A stretch of DNA of 64,000 nucleotides from Glycine soja. Its lineage: Eukaryota; Streptophyta; Magnoliopsida; Fabales; Fabaceae. The stretch is from assembly GCF_004193775.1 (NCBI RefSeq), contig NC_041008.1, forward strand, positions 6,402,731 through 6,466,730, read 5' to 3'. Numbering within the stretch: position 1 is the stretch's first letter; every line of letters begins with the position of its first letter. The notes under the pieces are model-generated. The model was not told the origin of the DNA and did not search any database. It saw only the letters and a program-made list of their open reading frames with translations. Made by a program: the position numbers and the translations under genes. Positions 50,610-63,311 of this stretch are shown one piece after another.

Positions 50610-53600
50610 TCACTTCTTGGCACCATAAAGAGATTCCACCTTCCCATCATTCCCACCCAACAACATATACTTATCCTTCCTAGTCAACCCGGTGCACTCA
50701 AACCCTAACACATCCCCCAGCACCTTCTGCACGTGGTTGGCCACCTCAATGGACGACTTCCCCCCAGCCTTAACCGACATCTCCTCCGGCAAAGGATCAA
50801 GGAAGGTAACCTCGTACACAGGCCTAGGGTTCATGAAGAAGAAGTAAGGGTCCCAGAACTTGACGCCACGAACGGTGGTTCCAAAGAACATGTTCTGCTT
50901 GCAGTTCACAGCAACAGGCACGATCCTATCACTTAGCTCAGCGAAGAGTGCACTGAAGCGAAGTAAAAAGGGTTCACGGCACGTTGTGCCCTCCGGGCAG
51001 ACGACGAGGTCGCCCCTCTGGAGGAGCTCCTTGATTCGGGCGGCGTCGGCGGCGCGGTCGCGGCTGAGGGCGACGGCAGGGATGGGGGAAAGGAAGCGGG
51101 AGAGCTTGCTGACGCTGTAGGTGACGCAGGAGACCTTTTTTTATAGACAAAAGAAATTTATCATTAAACACCAAACAGATAAAAGAGAACATAAAAATAT
51201 ATGTGTGTGTGAAAGAGCATCTTTCAAAACACATACATACTATTCTACAAGTACTAATTATAACCTTGCGGCCGAGGGCAATGGCGATGACGATGGGGTC
51301 GAGAGCGGTGCGGTGGTTGCAGACGTAGAGGTTGCCGGGGGTGCCGGGGGAAGGCGGAGGAGGGCGGTGGCCGCGGATGACGAGGTTGATGCCGAGCATC
51401 TCGTAGGTGTAGCGGACAATGCGTTCTGGGAGAGGGAGGTTGAAGTAGACCCTTATGATGGAGAGGATGAAGCCGAAGGGGAGCCACGTGAAGGTGATGA
51501 GAGCGTTCAGTGGGTCTGGCCTCTGCACGAAACGGCCGTCGTGGAAGATCAGTCTGCTCTTCAGACGCTCCTGTGGGACTGGCTTTGCTGATTTGCTCGG
51601 AGGCACCATGTAACCCTCCTGTGTTATTCATCATCATATCGTTTGATTCAAGTGTATATGGGTATGTTCTTTTAAGAGAAATTGCATCTATACTAGTAAT
51701 AATGATGGTGTCTATACTTACTAATTTACACGTGATTAAAAAGTAAAATAACTACCCACTGTATATGAAACTAATTCCCCACATATTCTTTAACGGCGTG
51801 GCTATAACCTATGATCCCTATTCTCTTACATCTTTCTCATTTCTCAAATACAAGCATTTGTGTAATTTTTTTATATAAAGAGAGAAATAGAGAAATAAGA
51901 GAAAAAAAAAGAGAGATATGGGATAAGGAAATTTTTTTCTAACCACCATGAGAAGTAGTTATTAATCTTCACACATAATTTAAATATTTCTCTCTCTAAC
52001 ACAATTTATTTCCTAAAGGTAAATCAAGAATTAATACAAATCAATATCCCTTGTATCCATAATTGTTGGTATATTAATTATTATTAATATAACATAATAA
52101 GTAATGTCATAAAAGCAATATATGAATAATTACACAAGCTGTTCTAATACAGAATGTGATTAAGACGAGCACTCTAGTTTTATAATTAATTTGATTAGCA
52201 CCTACACTAGTTGTGTTGAATATGAACCAAAAGTTACGATGCTATGATGCTGAAAGTCATGTGATGAACTGTACGAGTGTGGCTCAAGATTTGTATCAAT
52301 AGCTAATAGGCGAATCAAGGTTTGATTGACAAAAGTGTAATAGTGGGTTGACTTTCACCTTATTCGGTTACTCAACCTCATCTACCATTACTTAATTTGT
52401 GGGAGAAATGGTAACTTTCTTGTTGGTAGGAAGGGAGAATTTTAACCTTCTAGGGTCAGTTTCATCATTCATGTACATGTACGGTAAGGAAGCATTTGCT
52501 CGTGGGCCGGTGGGCGGTGAGTGAGTGCATTAATTGAGAACAAAATTTAGGTAGCAGCTACGGTATACTTAAGAAGCGTGAATGGAGTGGGAACAGTAGT
52601 ATGAATAGATCATGACTGCTTTAAACCATGCTTTGTAGTGTGAATGGAGTCAATGGAATGGACCACAAAAAGCATATGCTGGAAGTTGGTTGAGGATGGT
52701 TAATACGGTGGGTCCTTCTCAGGAAATAAATTAAAAATATATATAAAAAGTAAAAAAAAATATGTCATTCATGCATTTACACTCAACCACCGTAGAAATT
52801 TAATGCATGCCTTCACGCCCCATGAACACGCCATTGATTACCGGATTATGTCTTTGTCACCTCACATCACAAAGGACGGTGAAACCGCCTATACGGTTCA
52901 CCAGCTCCATAGTTTATCTAGTATAATATTCCATAGATTATGCACATAAGTTCATAAAGGGATAAAGATGAAGGACTCTGATTAATCTTCTTAAACAATC
53001 TAATGGGCAAAAATTGGAAGAAAATGTCACAAGTAAATGCATGCATGATCACATGTCGTAATTAACTTGTGCAACTATGCCATCCATTACACAACAGTCA
53101 CGTAATTAATGCACAATTCGCGTAACATATAAAATAAAACAAATAATTGCTTTCCAAGTAATGACCCTACAACACATCATTCTTCATTCATTGATCGATC
53201 AATCAATCTCCATCTACTTACTATTACTATTATCTTAAAAAGTTCTTTAATACTACAAATTTACTGGTTTTTTCTTCTATTCTTTTCTACCCATTCAACA
53301 TATAAAGAGAAAAAAGAAACTCATTAAAGAACAAATTTGTTCTATTTTTAGTTTTTTTCCATTTCCTTTATCTCCTATTTTTAGTTCTTATATATTACTT
53401 AATTAACCAAGCAACAAATTTGTTCACTTTATCTTTCCTCTATTTTAATCTTCCCTATTTCTTTCTTCCATATATATTTCATCTCTTATCCAATCAGAGA
53501 TTAATCTTTTATTCAATAAAAGTAAAAAAACAGTATATATAATGGACATTGCAGCTGTTCCGTAAAGCTACTCAATTCAACAAGGCTGGCCGCCTAAACA

Positions 53601-54873
53601 TTAACAATTTTCATTAAAAAAAGTTTTAAAAGTAGAAGAATATCATATTTTCATATAATATCATACTCTTAGTTTTTAAAAATATTTTATAAAGAAATAA
53701 TTATATATACTTAATATATATGTTAAAAGTATACAAAATATATTTTTTAATAAAATAATGTACCGCTGCAGATACTAAAATGAATGTTTTTATGCTTTAT
53801 TATACTATTTTATTAATCTTTAAAATATTAAATAATTTGTATATTTTTAATAATTAAATACGTGATTCTATTTAACACTCTATAAAATATAAACAGAATT
53901 AATAAAAAAAATACTCAATATTATCAATTTGCATGACACTTCGACTTTTCTTTAATATTTTTCACGATTAATCATTGGTGTAACGTACGGTACAATTTAA
54001 TTCTATAACTTCATCCAAACTATCCAAACCTTTTCCTACTAACACATATTTTTACCAGAAACAAATTCTTCACCTATTAATCATAATATCAGCACAGTAA
54101 TTAACACACGATTAACAAGGAATCAAAATTTTTAAGGCGAAGAGAAATCTAATACTAGTAATGATAGTAATCATAATTAGTAGAAGGCAAACCTTGCAAA
54201 TAGACATGAAGTCATGGTCTGTTTTGCGATCTCCGAGTCCAACATCCGGCGATTCATCGCCGAACTCTTTCAAAACCGCGAGACGCTTCCACTTTCCGAC
54301 GAGCACGCCAGGCTTCTTCACGAAACCGGTGGCCTTCTTCGTCTTCGGATTCACCTCGATCTCCGTGCCTAGAACCTTGTCTCCGCCGAGAAAGTCCTTC
54401 ACGAACGGCTCCACCATCAGCGTCGGATTCGCCGTCACCACGACCTTCCTCTTGCACCGGTCGAACACCTCGAAGCTCTCCTTCCTCACATCAGCAGCAT
54501 AAAACCTGCACTCACGCGCGATCAGAACACAGAAACGAAGTAGAGAAAGAAAGCGAGTGAGTTACCTAGGGAGGACTGCGCGTGAGACGAGTTCGATGTC
54601 GCGGATCTTGAGGCCGGAGAAGGAGATGAAGATGAGGATCTGGATGCCGAGAGATTCGGAGATGAAGAGGTAGGCGATGATGACGAACGGAAGGGAGAGG
54701 AGGAGGATGAGGCCGCGGAGGAGGCTGCCGGCTTCGACGGCGACGAGCATGAAGTACGGGAACGAGCTACGGGAGATGAGGAGCGTACCGTCGAGGTCGG
54801 CGGCCACAGACTCGCACGGTGTCGTTCCGTTGCATTCGGTGATAGGCGGGAAACTGCGTCTCGCCGTTGCCAT
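50610..54873 (-). CDS. GPAT8: Glycerol-3-phosphate sn-2-acyltransferase, GPAT4/GPAT8 type (cutin)
   Basis: ER enzyme that moves omega-oxidised acyl groups from acyl-CoA to the sn-2 position of glycerol-3-phosphate and removes the phosphate, giving 2-monoacylglycerols for cutin. Four exons join in frame: 54873-54566, 54505-54193, 51618-51265, 51134-50610. The product is 499 aa, the family norm (about 500). The N-terminal HAD phosphatase has AADLDGTLL (D26, D28) and GDRKTDHD (194-201), the residues present in the phosphatase-active GPAT4/6/8 group. Hydrophobic segments follow D28 (about 41-85), with another at about 240-260. The acyltransferase block has NHRTALDP (H309, D314) and [10 protein letters not shown] (P372-T375). 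The start gives [12 protein letters not shown], as expected. The long second intron is 2.57 kb. It lies in the same orientation as PHT4;4, about 3.6 kb upstream of it. Synteny favours GPAT8 (AT4G00400) over the close paralogue GPAT4. Confidence 0.95.
51619..54192 (-). other. GPAT8 intron 2
   Basis: This 2574-nt intron separates the phosphatase exon (donor AAG|GTTTGC) from the acyltransferase exon (acceptor AACACAG). It is AT-rich and carries no recognised element. The small ORFs here and the (+) ORFs over exons 3-4 are antisense or chance frames. Confidence 0.85.
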
Positions 54874-57800
54874 TTTCCGTTCACGGCGTGACAGCTGTGA
54901 ATGAATGAATGTTGTTGTAGTTGCAGTTGCAGAGAGCGCGAGAAGAGAGAGTGGGGAAACGTTGGGTTTTAAATGTTGCTTCTGTACTGTAGAATTACGG
55001 ATTTGACCTTGGGGTTTATGGTTATGGCGTTTAATTGCAGTTTTGACTTTTGTCATGCGTTGATTGTGACTTACATTGTGTAGATCAATAATCAAGGAAA
55101 ACCGAAAAGACAGATGAAATTTATAACAAAAATTTATCTAATAAAAAAAACAATGTTAACCAATGTCAAAGATATTAAGGAAATACAATAAAAAGATTTT
55201 ATTGGGATGTATAATTATTTTCTATGTTCTCATATAATTTTTATATTAAATATTTTTTTAAAAATTTCTTAATCAATATATTAAGAATACTGTAAATAAG
55301 ATTCATAAAAAAAATACATATAAAATGTGTTGTCTAAACAGTAACCATCTTTATCCATGATTACATTATTGTTATGTGATTTATTTAACAAAAACATTAC
55401 TATTAAATTTGAGAACGGGGAGTTGAATTGGGATATTTTGCTTATTGGTAAAAAAGAAAGAGTGCGGGGAACAAAATACGTTACATTATTGTTATGTGAT
55501 TACATAGTTTTTTTTTTTTTTACCAAACTTTAAATACTTAGTTACGTATTGGGAATAATGAAAAGCCACAATAATCTGTCACTCTTTTTCATTTGTCTTG
55601 AGCTTTTTATTCCAAGTTCTGAATATTTACTGTTGTCTACTATCTACTACTCCATGTTTACATAATTACATGTACCCCATGCCTGGTTTGAATGGCTTAA
55701 AATCTATAACTATATGGAAAGAAAATAAGATGCTTTTGGTATACATATTTATATTAATTTTATATTTATAATTATATATATTCATAAATCATTAGGTGAA
55801 TTTGTTTAAATTTTTTAAAAAAATTTAAAATAAATGTTTTTTATATAATTTTTTTAAGGAACTTATAGAATTTACAGCAGAAAAATATTTTTTAAAATAG
55901 AAATAATTTAGACAAACACACTAAAAAAACAAAAAAATATTTGTTTTATTAAAATAAGTATTTATTTCAATAAATAAATTTAAACAAATTAACCTAATAT
56001 TTTATCCTTATAATTACTTTCATAAACCAACCACTAACTTCTACTATATTTCTTTTTATTTAAAAAAAAATGAAAAACAGTTAGAGACGGAATGCATGTT
56101 TTTCTCTAGTTTTAAATAAACCGATATAAATTAAAGCTTATAATCTATTTTTTTGTTTATGGCAAACTTACTGAATTTAAACCTTTTCAAATAAATAATT
56201 ATTTCATTAAAATAAATATTTATAAATTGCTTTCTAAAAAAATAACAGTTTAAATTGTAATGATATATTAACACTAAATTATGAATATAACTTACTCCAA
56301 GAAGTCGTTTTCATTTTTCTTTAAAAGAATTGGACGTACACATGTGTGAAGCATAATTTAATCGACTAATTTAGTTGTTTTTTCAATTGTCTAAACTTTT
56401 TAAAAGTATTTATTTTTTAAAACAAACATTTCCAAACATATGCTAACACACATGTTTGCTTAACAATTTTTTTTTTACCAAAATTAATAATTTTATTTTA
56501 AAAATATTATTAAAATTATAAAAAGTGAAAGAAAAAAAAGTTGTAAAATGAGCTAAACCAATACTTATTAGGCCAGTTTATTTAAACTTAAAAAAATAAT
56601 TTTATAAAAATGTTTTTTATATAAGTATTTTTTAGAGAAGTAGATAAAATTTGTTTTCTAAAAAATAAAATAAAATAAAAAATTTACTTTAAATAAAAAT
56701 AGTTTAGACAAACACATAAAAAAATCATAAAATTACTTATTTTATTAAAAAAAATACTTAATTTTAAAAAATAAACTTAAACAAACTAATTTATTGTATC
56801 AACATAACATGTTAATTTGTAAAATGTGGTTGAGGTAGGCTGCTTTGTTTTGATGACTAGAGGAGCAAGGCCCGCAAGCATAATCAAGTATAAATTGGTT
56901 CATGTTCGATGACCAGCAAAATCTTTATTGCGTACCATTTTTAGTTGGTCGGTTTCAGCTGCAAATGGGGCTGGTCCTACCATTTTTGCTTCGGTAAAGT
57001 TTTAGTTTTAGTTGCTTTGATCGTTCCTAAGATGAAGGTTACCAAATTATGATACAAATATTTATTCTTAACTTCTTTTTTATGCATATTAACCCATTAG
57101 GTAAGTACGTAAGCAATACTGTGATGGCTAATGACTGATGATGAGTTGTGCCAACCGAAAAACAGGAGATCTTTGAAGCAAGATTTCACATTTCTAAAAG
57201 GAACTTTTGCCCCTAACTAGTGGCAAACCTTACTCTTAATTAACTTCATAACGCACACTAACCCTTTTAAAAATTTATAGAAAAAACAATTACTTGTTTT
57301 TAATATATATAATTATTTTTTAGAAATTAATCTGTTTCTAAACAAGTACATGGAGTGGGGACGACAATGGAGGAAAAATATAAAACAGCTCGACAAGTAT
57401 AAGATATAAAGGTTATCTATATAATCAGGAGCAAGCCTCACATAGCTAGATAGACATTGATATTAAATATTAGACGGGTCATTAAAAATTGACTATGACT
57501 TGGTGGTTTTGGAGTGAATCGGAAGATGGATAACGTTGGCGGTCCATAGAATCGAATCAATTTGTTAGTTGGAGTAGTTGAAACCTTGAAGAACTTGTCA
57601 AGGTAATGTTTTAGGTGACCATACAACTTTCATACATTAATCAAATTAAATTTCACACCTTTCCTTAATTTATTTTTCATGCTGTCTCGATGAGGAGACA
57701 AAAGAAAAAATGTGTAGAAATGTTATAAAAATTGTATTTTATAAGTAATTTTAAGATTTTAGTGAATGTTTAGGAAAAGTATATAAAAGAAGTAGTATAA

Positions 57801-60179
57801 ATTCAAAATACAAATTTAAAATACTTTATCCTAATCCAATTAATGTTCTAAACAGTTTTTGATAGTGTATGTGGATTCAAGAGAGATGATTTATGAATCA
57901 AATGTTTGTGCTAATTAACTTGTTACATGGCAAGAACATACAATGAAATGTCTGGAGTACATATGTAATTTTGCGTGTGTGCGTGTGCGTTGTTGTCAAA
58001 CATTTATTAGTGTATGAAGATTCTAGTTAAGAATTCTTGAAATGACTAGAGCTGTCAAAATACGTTTTAGTTGAAGAATAATTAAGTTGAAAGAGTTGAG
58101 ACTCAAACACAATTTAATTTGACTCGAGGTTTAATTTTGAGCAATTTCAAAAACCGCTCAACTATTTAGTTTAGAGAAAATTCTCATGTTCTTTGATGAT
58201 GATGAGAACCAGGACGAGATGGTTATGTGGCTCATTAAAAAAAAATATCCATACAAAAATTATTCATACACAACAAATAATGTTTGGAGTCTCAATCCCT
58301 GTGTAACATATTGATAAAAGTTTTAAAATTTGAAGTCTCCAAAGTACTTTGTTTCCTCTTCCATTATTTCTTTCAGTGATCTACTATTTTGGACTGTGTT
58401 CACCATAAGTTTCAATAAATTATCTACTACTAAAGACTTAAACAATTACACCAAGTTGGGACAGTTAGATATGTTGTCAAATGAGGGCAATCGTTAACAT
58501 ATAATTTGTGGAGCTTTTTACAACTTATGTTTAGCCAAGATGAGTGGTACCCTAACTTAATGTTTCGGAGAGGTATTTCCCAAAGTTTTAATACTTTTAC
58601 CTATCTAAACATGTCCTCAACAATTTAGAGGATTTCGGCAAGGAATATTCCAACATTCTTGCAATATCAATGAAGCTCCATATTTAATTATATGCTGGGA
58701 TATAAGTTGGGAAATAAGAGAGGCAGAAAGGTAATGGTGAGGGGGAGGGGAAAGGGGAGAGGTAGAAGCTTAGACTCATTTTGCTCTAATGTTGAGAAAA
58801 TAGTGTAACTGTGTAAGTATTATAAAAGAGGAAAAAAGTGAGGTGAGGCTTAACAAGAAGGTGATTCCGACTCCAAATGTTGACATTCACCATAAAGTAG
58901 TGAATGGAAGAAAAAAACTCTTTGCTGCTCCGAATGAACTACTATGAGAGCTCATGGAAACCAATGATGACCAAGTGTTGATTTTGTACTCATCCTAGCT
59001 TGTTCTCATGAGTTGCTCATGTCAAAAGATTATTCAAACAAAATATCTAGCCAAATTTTGTACAAGTAGTTATTTGTCATTGTTTCTCAATAATTAAGGG
59101 GTTCCACAAATTGTTCATACTCAACCTTGAGTTTAAAATCAAAATGTTTTTCTACTTGAGTTTCACTCTTTCAACTTGGAAATTACCTAATTGTATGAAA
59201 CGATTGTGAAAAAGGAATGTACGAAAGCATATGTAACACAAGAGTCTATGTTCCATCATTTTGAGAAGATGTGTTTTTATGACATGTCACACTCACTTCT
59301 CCCCTCAAGCGTTCACTCTTGAGTTCCCTCCTTAAAAGTATAATTAGAAACTTAATTCAAAACACATTTGGATTTTAAACTCAAGGTTTAATAAATAATT
59401 TAACATTTTTAATTTTTTAAAATAAAGACTAAATGCGAATAATTACTTTAGATTGTCATCACTAAATGTATGTTAATTACACATACACATACACACATAA
59501 AGAGAAAGAAGAAATGTATTTAGTGAAAGATTTATTTTTATATGAGAATGTGATAAATAAATATTGACTATTGTCTCATTATAAATGGTAAAAACACCTT
59601 CTCATAAATAGTCAAAATTAAAATGAACAAATTATGTGAAACTTTTAAGAAGACACATAACTTTATTAATGGTAATGGTTTACAAAGTAGGTGGCTTACT
59701 AGTTTGGGTAATCCATCAATTGACCCCTTATTAAGTAAACTAGACTTGTATAAACTCTTACCACATAATAATAATGACTATCCCAAAAAAATAAAAAGAT
59801 AATACCTTGAAGTATAAAGTCCACCAAATGAATAGAAGATGAAACATCTTACTTGCTTGAAGGACCGTGTATTGTAAAGTGACCTTAAGCTTGCTATACT
59901 GTTATTATAGAATAACTTTCATTCTCCCAAAACTTTGCTGCGGGGGGGAGGGGGGGTTGATGATGACCTAACCATGGGAGTTTATTCAACCATGTCCATC
60001 TCTTTCTTGGTTGCAGGATCTTCCATGGTAGATTAACCAATTATTGATGCAATCCATATGTCCTTACACAAATGTGTCACTGTTATGGGTCCCAAATTAG
60101 ACTATTTTATATGAAAAATTAAATGAAAATGCACATTTTTAATAAAAAGCTTGCACACCGTGTGGTGTTGCCTTGGTTA
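54874..60179. other. Intergenic DNA upstream of GPAT8
   Basis: The first few hundred bases should include the GPAT8 leader and promoter; no clear TATA box was found. The rest is AT-rich with no gene. An exact 21-bp direct repeat occurs at 55361-55381 and 55481-55501, 120 bp apart. Confidence 0.6.
55361..55501. repeat. 21-bp exact direct repeat, 120-bp spacing
   Basis: TTACATTATTGTTATGTGAT plus one T occurs at 55361-55381 and again at 55481-55501. The intervening DNA is not duplicated. Origin is unclear. Confidence 0.9.
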
Positions 60180-60377
60180 CTATATTTTGTTAACTAAGAA
60201 TCCATTTTTTTTCCTTTGCCAAATCTTACTCGATTTACTTAGCCTCTTCATACTACTAGGATTAAATGCCCGATTTGTTATATTATTTATTAAATCCTTC
60301 CTCTTATTTTGGCCATTTAATGCTTGAAGTATATTTTCATTAACTTTTGATTGTCTTCCTACCTCCATTTGCTCCAA
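60180..60377 (-). pseudogene. Possible C-terminal piece of a LINE ORF1 relic
   Basis: A 65-codon minus-strand frame (MEQMEVGRQSKVNENILQAL... NNITNRAFNP...) is lysine/asparagine-rich. It lies downstream, on the same strand, of the clearer ORF1 relic at 61205-61905, where the variable basic tail of a LINE ORF1 would be expected. The match is weak and it may be chance. Confidence 0.3.
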
Positions 60378-61204
60378 AGTTCATGCCTTTTGTCTTACTT
60401 TGGGTAGATTTTCCTTACATCTTTTTTTTGTCATTACGGAAAAAGTCATCAAAATGGGTCTAAACCCATAAGCTAACTCCATCCACCATGGGTTCTAAGT
60501 AAGGTTAGGCCTAGAAAAAGAAAAAAAATTGCATTTGCCTTTCAAAACTTGTCCCGAGTCGCATGAGCTGAACCTACGATCCATCTAACCTACCTAAAAA
60601 TAATCTATTAGTATTTTATAATATTTTTTTAAGACTTTAAAATATTTTGTTCATTTTGATTGGAATAAAATGAAACTCACCTAAAATACACTTTTAATAT
60701 TTTGTAATATTGTCCATCATTATTTTATTTAGTGTTTTGTTGAATACTATTTTAAAGATTTTTGGTATTATAGTTTTAGACTGTTAATATGTGATAATAT
60801 ATCTTATTTTATTGTGGTGTGTGACCAGTGAAAGATTTAATTTAACTAATATTTTTTAAATTTATTCAATTTTTTTCTAAAAAAATTGACTTTTTATTGA
60901 ATTATATATATTTAAATATATATTAATTTTAGGTGCATTGGTGGACAAACTATCGAATTGGATCACTTTTTTCTAAAATCAACTTTAAGTGAGCTGATCC
61001 GTTTAAGAGATAAGTCAAGATAAATCGAACTTAACCGATTAGTCCATCTGGTTTTAACAACTTTAATCACTAATCTATTCTTGTAAGAGTCATTATTCTC
61101 TCAATTCACGTGATTGATTTGTATACATGCAAGGATTGCATACTAATTTTCTCCCATCGCATTTAGTGTTCCTTTGCCATCGTTAATGAAGTTTTCCAGT
61201 AGTG

Positions 61205-61905
61205 TTGCTTATTCGTTTTCCTTTTTTGGGAAATTTTTTATAATATGTCCATTGAATCCTCAACACTTGCAAATTAGATAAAGGCCTCCATACTCAACAT
61301 TGAATCTATGATTGTGAAACCAAACCTGTCCCACCACCATTCGGCTAAAGTCAATTTTTATACACACCTTGACTAACTTTTTTTATGATGCATCCATGGT
61401 TGAAATATCAATTCTCACGGGTCGTTGTTCTGCTGAAGCTAAAGCTACAAGAACACTTTCATCATAATACTCTAACTCTAAAAACGAGATCTTTATCCAA
61501 ACTAAGGTATTGTTAACCTTCATATTCAATGGTTTGAAATCCAACGACCGTAGTCTAACTATATGATAATGATCAACTATCATTTAAGGCTTTCCTTCAA
61601 ATACTTTCTCTCTATTTCTTACCAAATAAAAAATTACTATAAAGGAGTCATTGCTAACATCAACCACATTTATTCCCTCTATATAGGTTTTCACATAGTA
61701 TTCAATCGGTCTTTCATGGTAAGTAAACTAGTTTTTCTTTTACCAACAACCTGACCATATGTTTCCACGGTAACCACAACATTTAAAGTTTGACTTGACA
61801 CTTTTCTCCACTTCAATTTTGAAAAGATTTTTTCCTATAATAATTTAAGAAGTATGTGCTCCCATCAACTTATCCCAAAAGGATATATTGAGTTGGCTAA
61901 AACTA
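61205..61905 (-). pseudogene. LINE ORF1 relic (DUF4283 and zinc-knuckle)
   Basis: Reading the minus strand from about 61905, the frames give SFWDKLMG, then TMKDRLN, NVVDVSNDSFIVIFYLV, KVFEGKP, MIVDHYHIVRLRSLDF, TLVWIKISFLELEYYDESVL and RPVRIDISTMDAS. After a stop come KVCIKIDFSRMVVGQVWF, VEYGGLYLICKC and GFNGHIIKNF. In order, this is the DUF4283 domain and CCHC knuckle of plant L1-type LINE ORF1 proteins. Frame changes and several stops mark it as inactive. No endonuclease or reverse transcriptase was seen next to it. Confidence 0.8.
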
Positions 61906-62603
61906 CCACTCATGTAAAATTTATAAACTACATTTCTAGATAAAAAGTAGTATTTAAATTTAAAAAATTAAAATATTAACAAATTCTCATGTATTATGCT
62001 AAAGAAAAATAATCCCCCCTTCCCTTCCCTCTCCTTTTTTTTTTCTTTTTTAATATTACCTCTACGTTTATATTATTATTATTAGATTAAATCACACTTA
62101 CTTTTTCTAAAATTAAAGAAATTACACATGTTTTTTTTTTATAAAACCTACATATGTCTTTCATGATATTTAAGAAAATTATATATGTTTCCTATTTATT
62201 TTTAAACTTACATAAATTTTTTAAATGTTGTTTAAATATTTGACAATAACAAGTCATGTGTATTGATAATTTTAATTAAAAAAACTAAAATATATATTTT
62301 TTTTTGTTCCCATAAATATCATTCATATTTTTTAGAATGAAAAACATATTTTAATCTTTTTTAATTAAAATTGTCAATATACATGATTTGTTATTATCAA
62401 ATTCTTAGAAGACATTTAAAAAGTTTGTGTAGGTTTTAAAAATAGAAAAAAATGTTTATAATTTTCTTAAATTTCAGAAAGATATATATAATTTCATTAA
62501 AGCTCAAACTCAAAGGAAACCGTTTTTCTAAAGGAAAAGAGACCTAAACAATTTTCTTAATTAAAAGACATGTGTAATTTAAGAGCCCCCCATCGAGCCC
62601 GAA
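61906..62603. other. Intergenic AT-rich DNA
   Basis: No gene or clear element seen. Confidence 0.6.
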
Positions 62604-62639
62604 GGCCCAAGGCTCCTTACTTATCATTAGGTATGGGCC
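62604..62639 (+). promoter_or_regulatory. Two site II elements (TGGGCC) of a downstream gene
   Basis: GGCCCA at 62604-62609 and TGGGCC at 62634-62639 are site II motifs, bound by TCP factors and frequent in promoters of growth and housekeeping genes. They lie just before an abrupt rise in GC content and a likely 5' leader. Confidence 0.5.
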
Positions 62640-62679
62640 TTAACCTAACAAACCTAATCGGGTTCAGTCGTGAACGGCG

Positions 62680-62862
62680 TCGTTTACTTCCCCATCGTGC
62701 TTATTCATCACATATTATTCACTTTGTCATTGACATCGACAACGATTCCAACTACAAACCACTAAAGTGAAAAATTTGTCAGTCACAAAAAATTTCTAAG
62801 TTCCATTTTTCTCCTTCTCTTTGTTTCCCTTCGTTTTGTAACTCTGCAAATCCATTTCTCAG
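62680..62862 (+). other. Probable 5' UTR exon of an incoming (+) gene
   Basis: CT-rich leader-like sequence ends at a strong donor, TCTCAG|GTATGT (62861-62866). It follows the site II elements and an ACGGCGTCGTTT box. The start is only an estimate. Confidence 0.5.
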
Positions 62863-63311
62863 GTATGTATGGATTCATTCTTACATTTGATTTGAACGGT
62901 TCATTCGTTTTTCATTCCCCTAAGTTCGTGTTGGAGAATTGTGGGTCATCTTCAAAATGTGATTTTCTCAATAAAAATCATGCTTGCACACTCTTATGTT
63001 GTTTTGTTGTTATTCCTTTAATTTATTTTGCTTACTTGTGAAATCTGTGTGATATTTTCGAGGTTGCAGAAGTGATAAAGTTAAACTCTTTTTCACTTCA
63101 TAAATGAGCATGGGAATGCGTATGACAGATTGGTACTATGGTGTGATAGGATGTCCTTCAACCAGAAAAAAAAAGTATTTGTTTCCCGATTTCCGTGGAA
63201 AAATAATGATAAAAAAACTCAATTTTTAGGTTAGTAAATTATTTTAAAAAAAATTGTAATAAAAAAGACAGTTGATTTGTCTGCTGATTTTTGACTTTTT
63301 CTTTCTTTCAG

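Noticed and set aside
51121..51637. GC-rich (+) and (-) frames of 127-156 codons over GPAT8 exon 3
   Set aside because: Alternative frames of the GPAT acyltransferase exon; high GC content keeps them open.
54522..54884. 120-codon Ser/Arg-rich (-) frame
   Set aside because: Frame-shifted shadow of GPAT8 exon 1, which is in a different frame and carries the DLDGTL motif.
60378..60600. Possible continuation of the LINE ORF1 relic
   Set aside because: Only scattered, weak resemblance across several frames; not enough to annotate.
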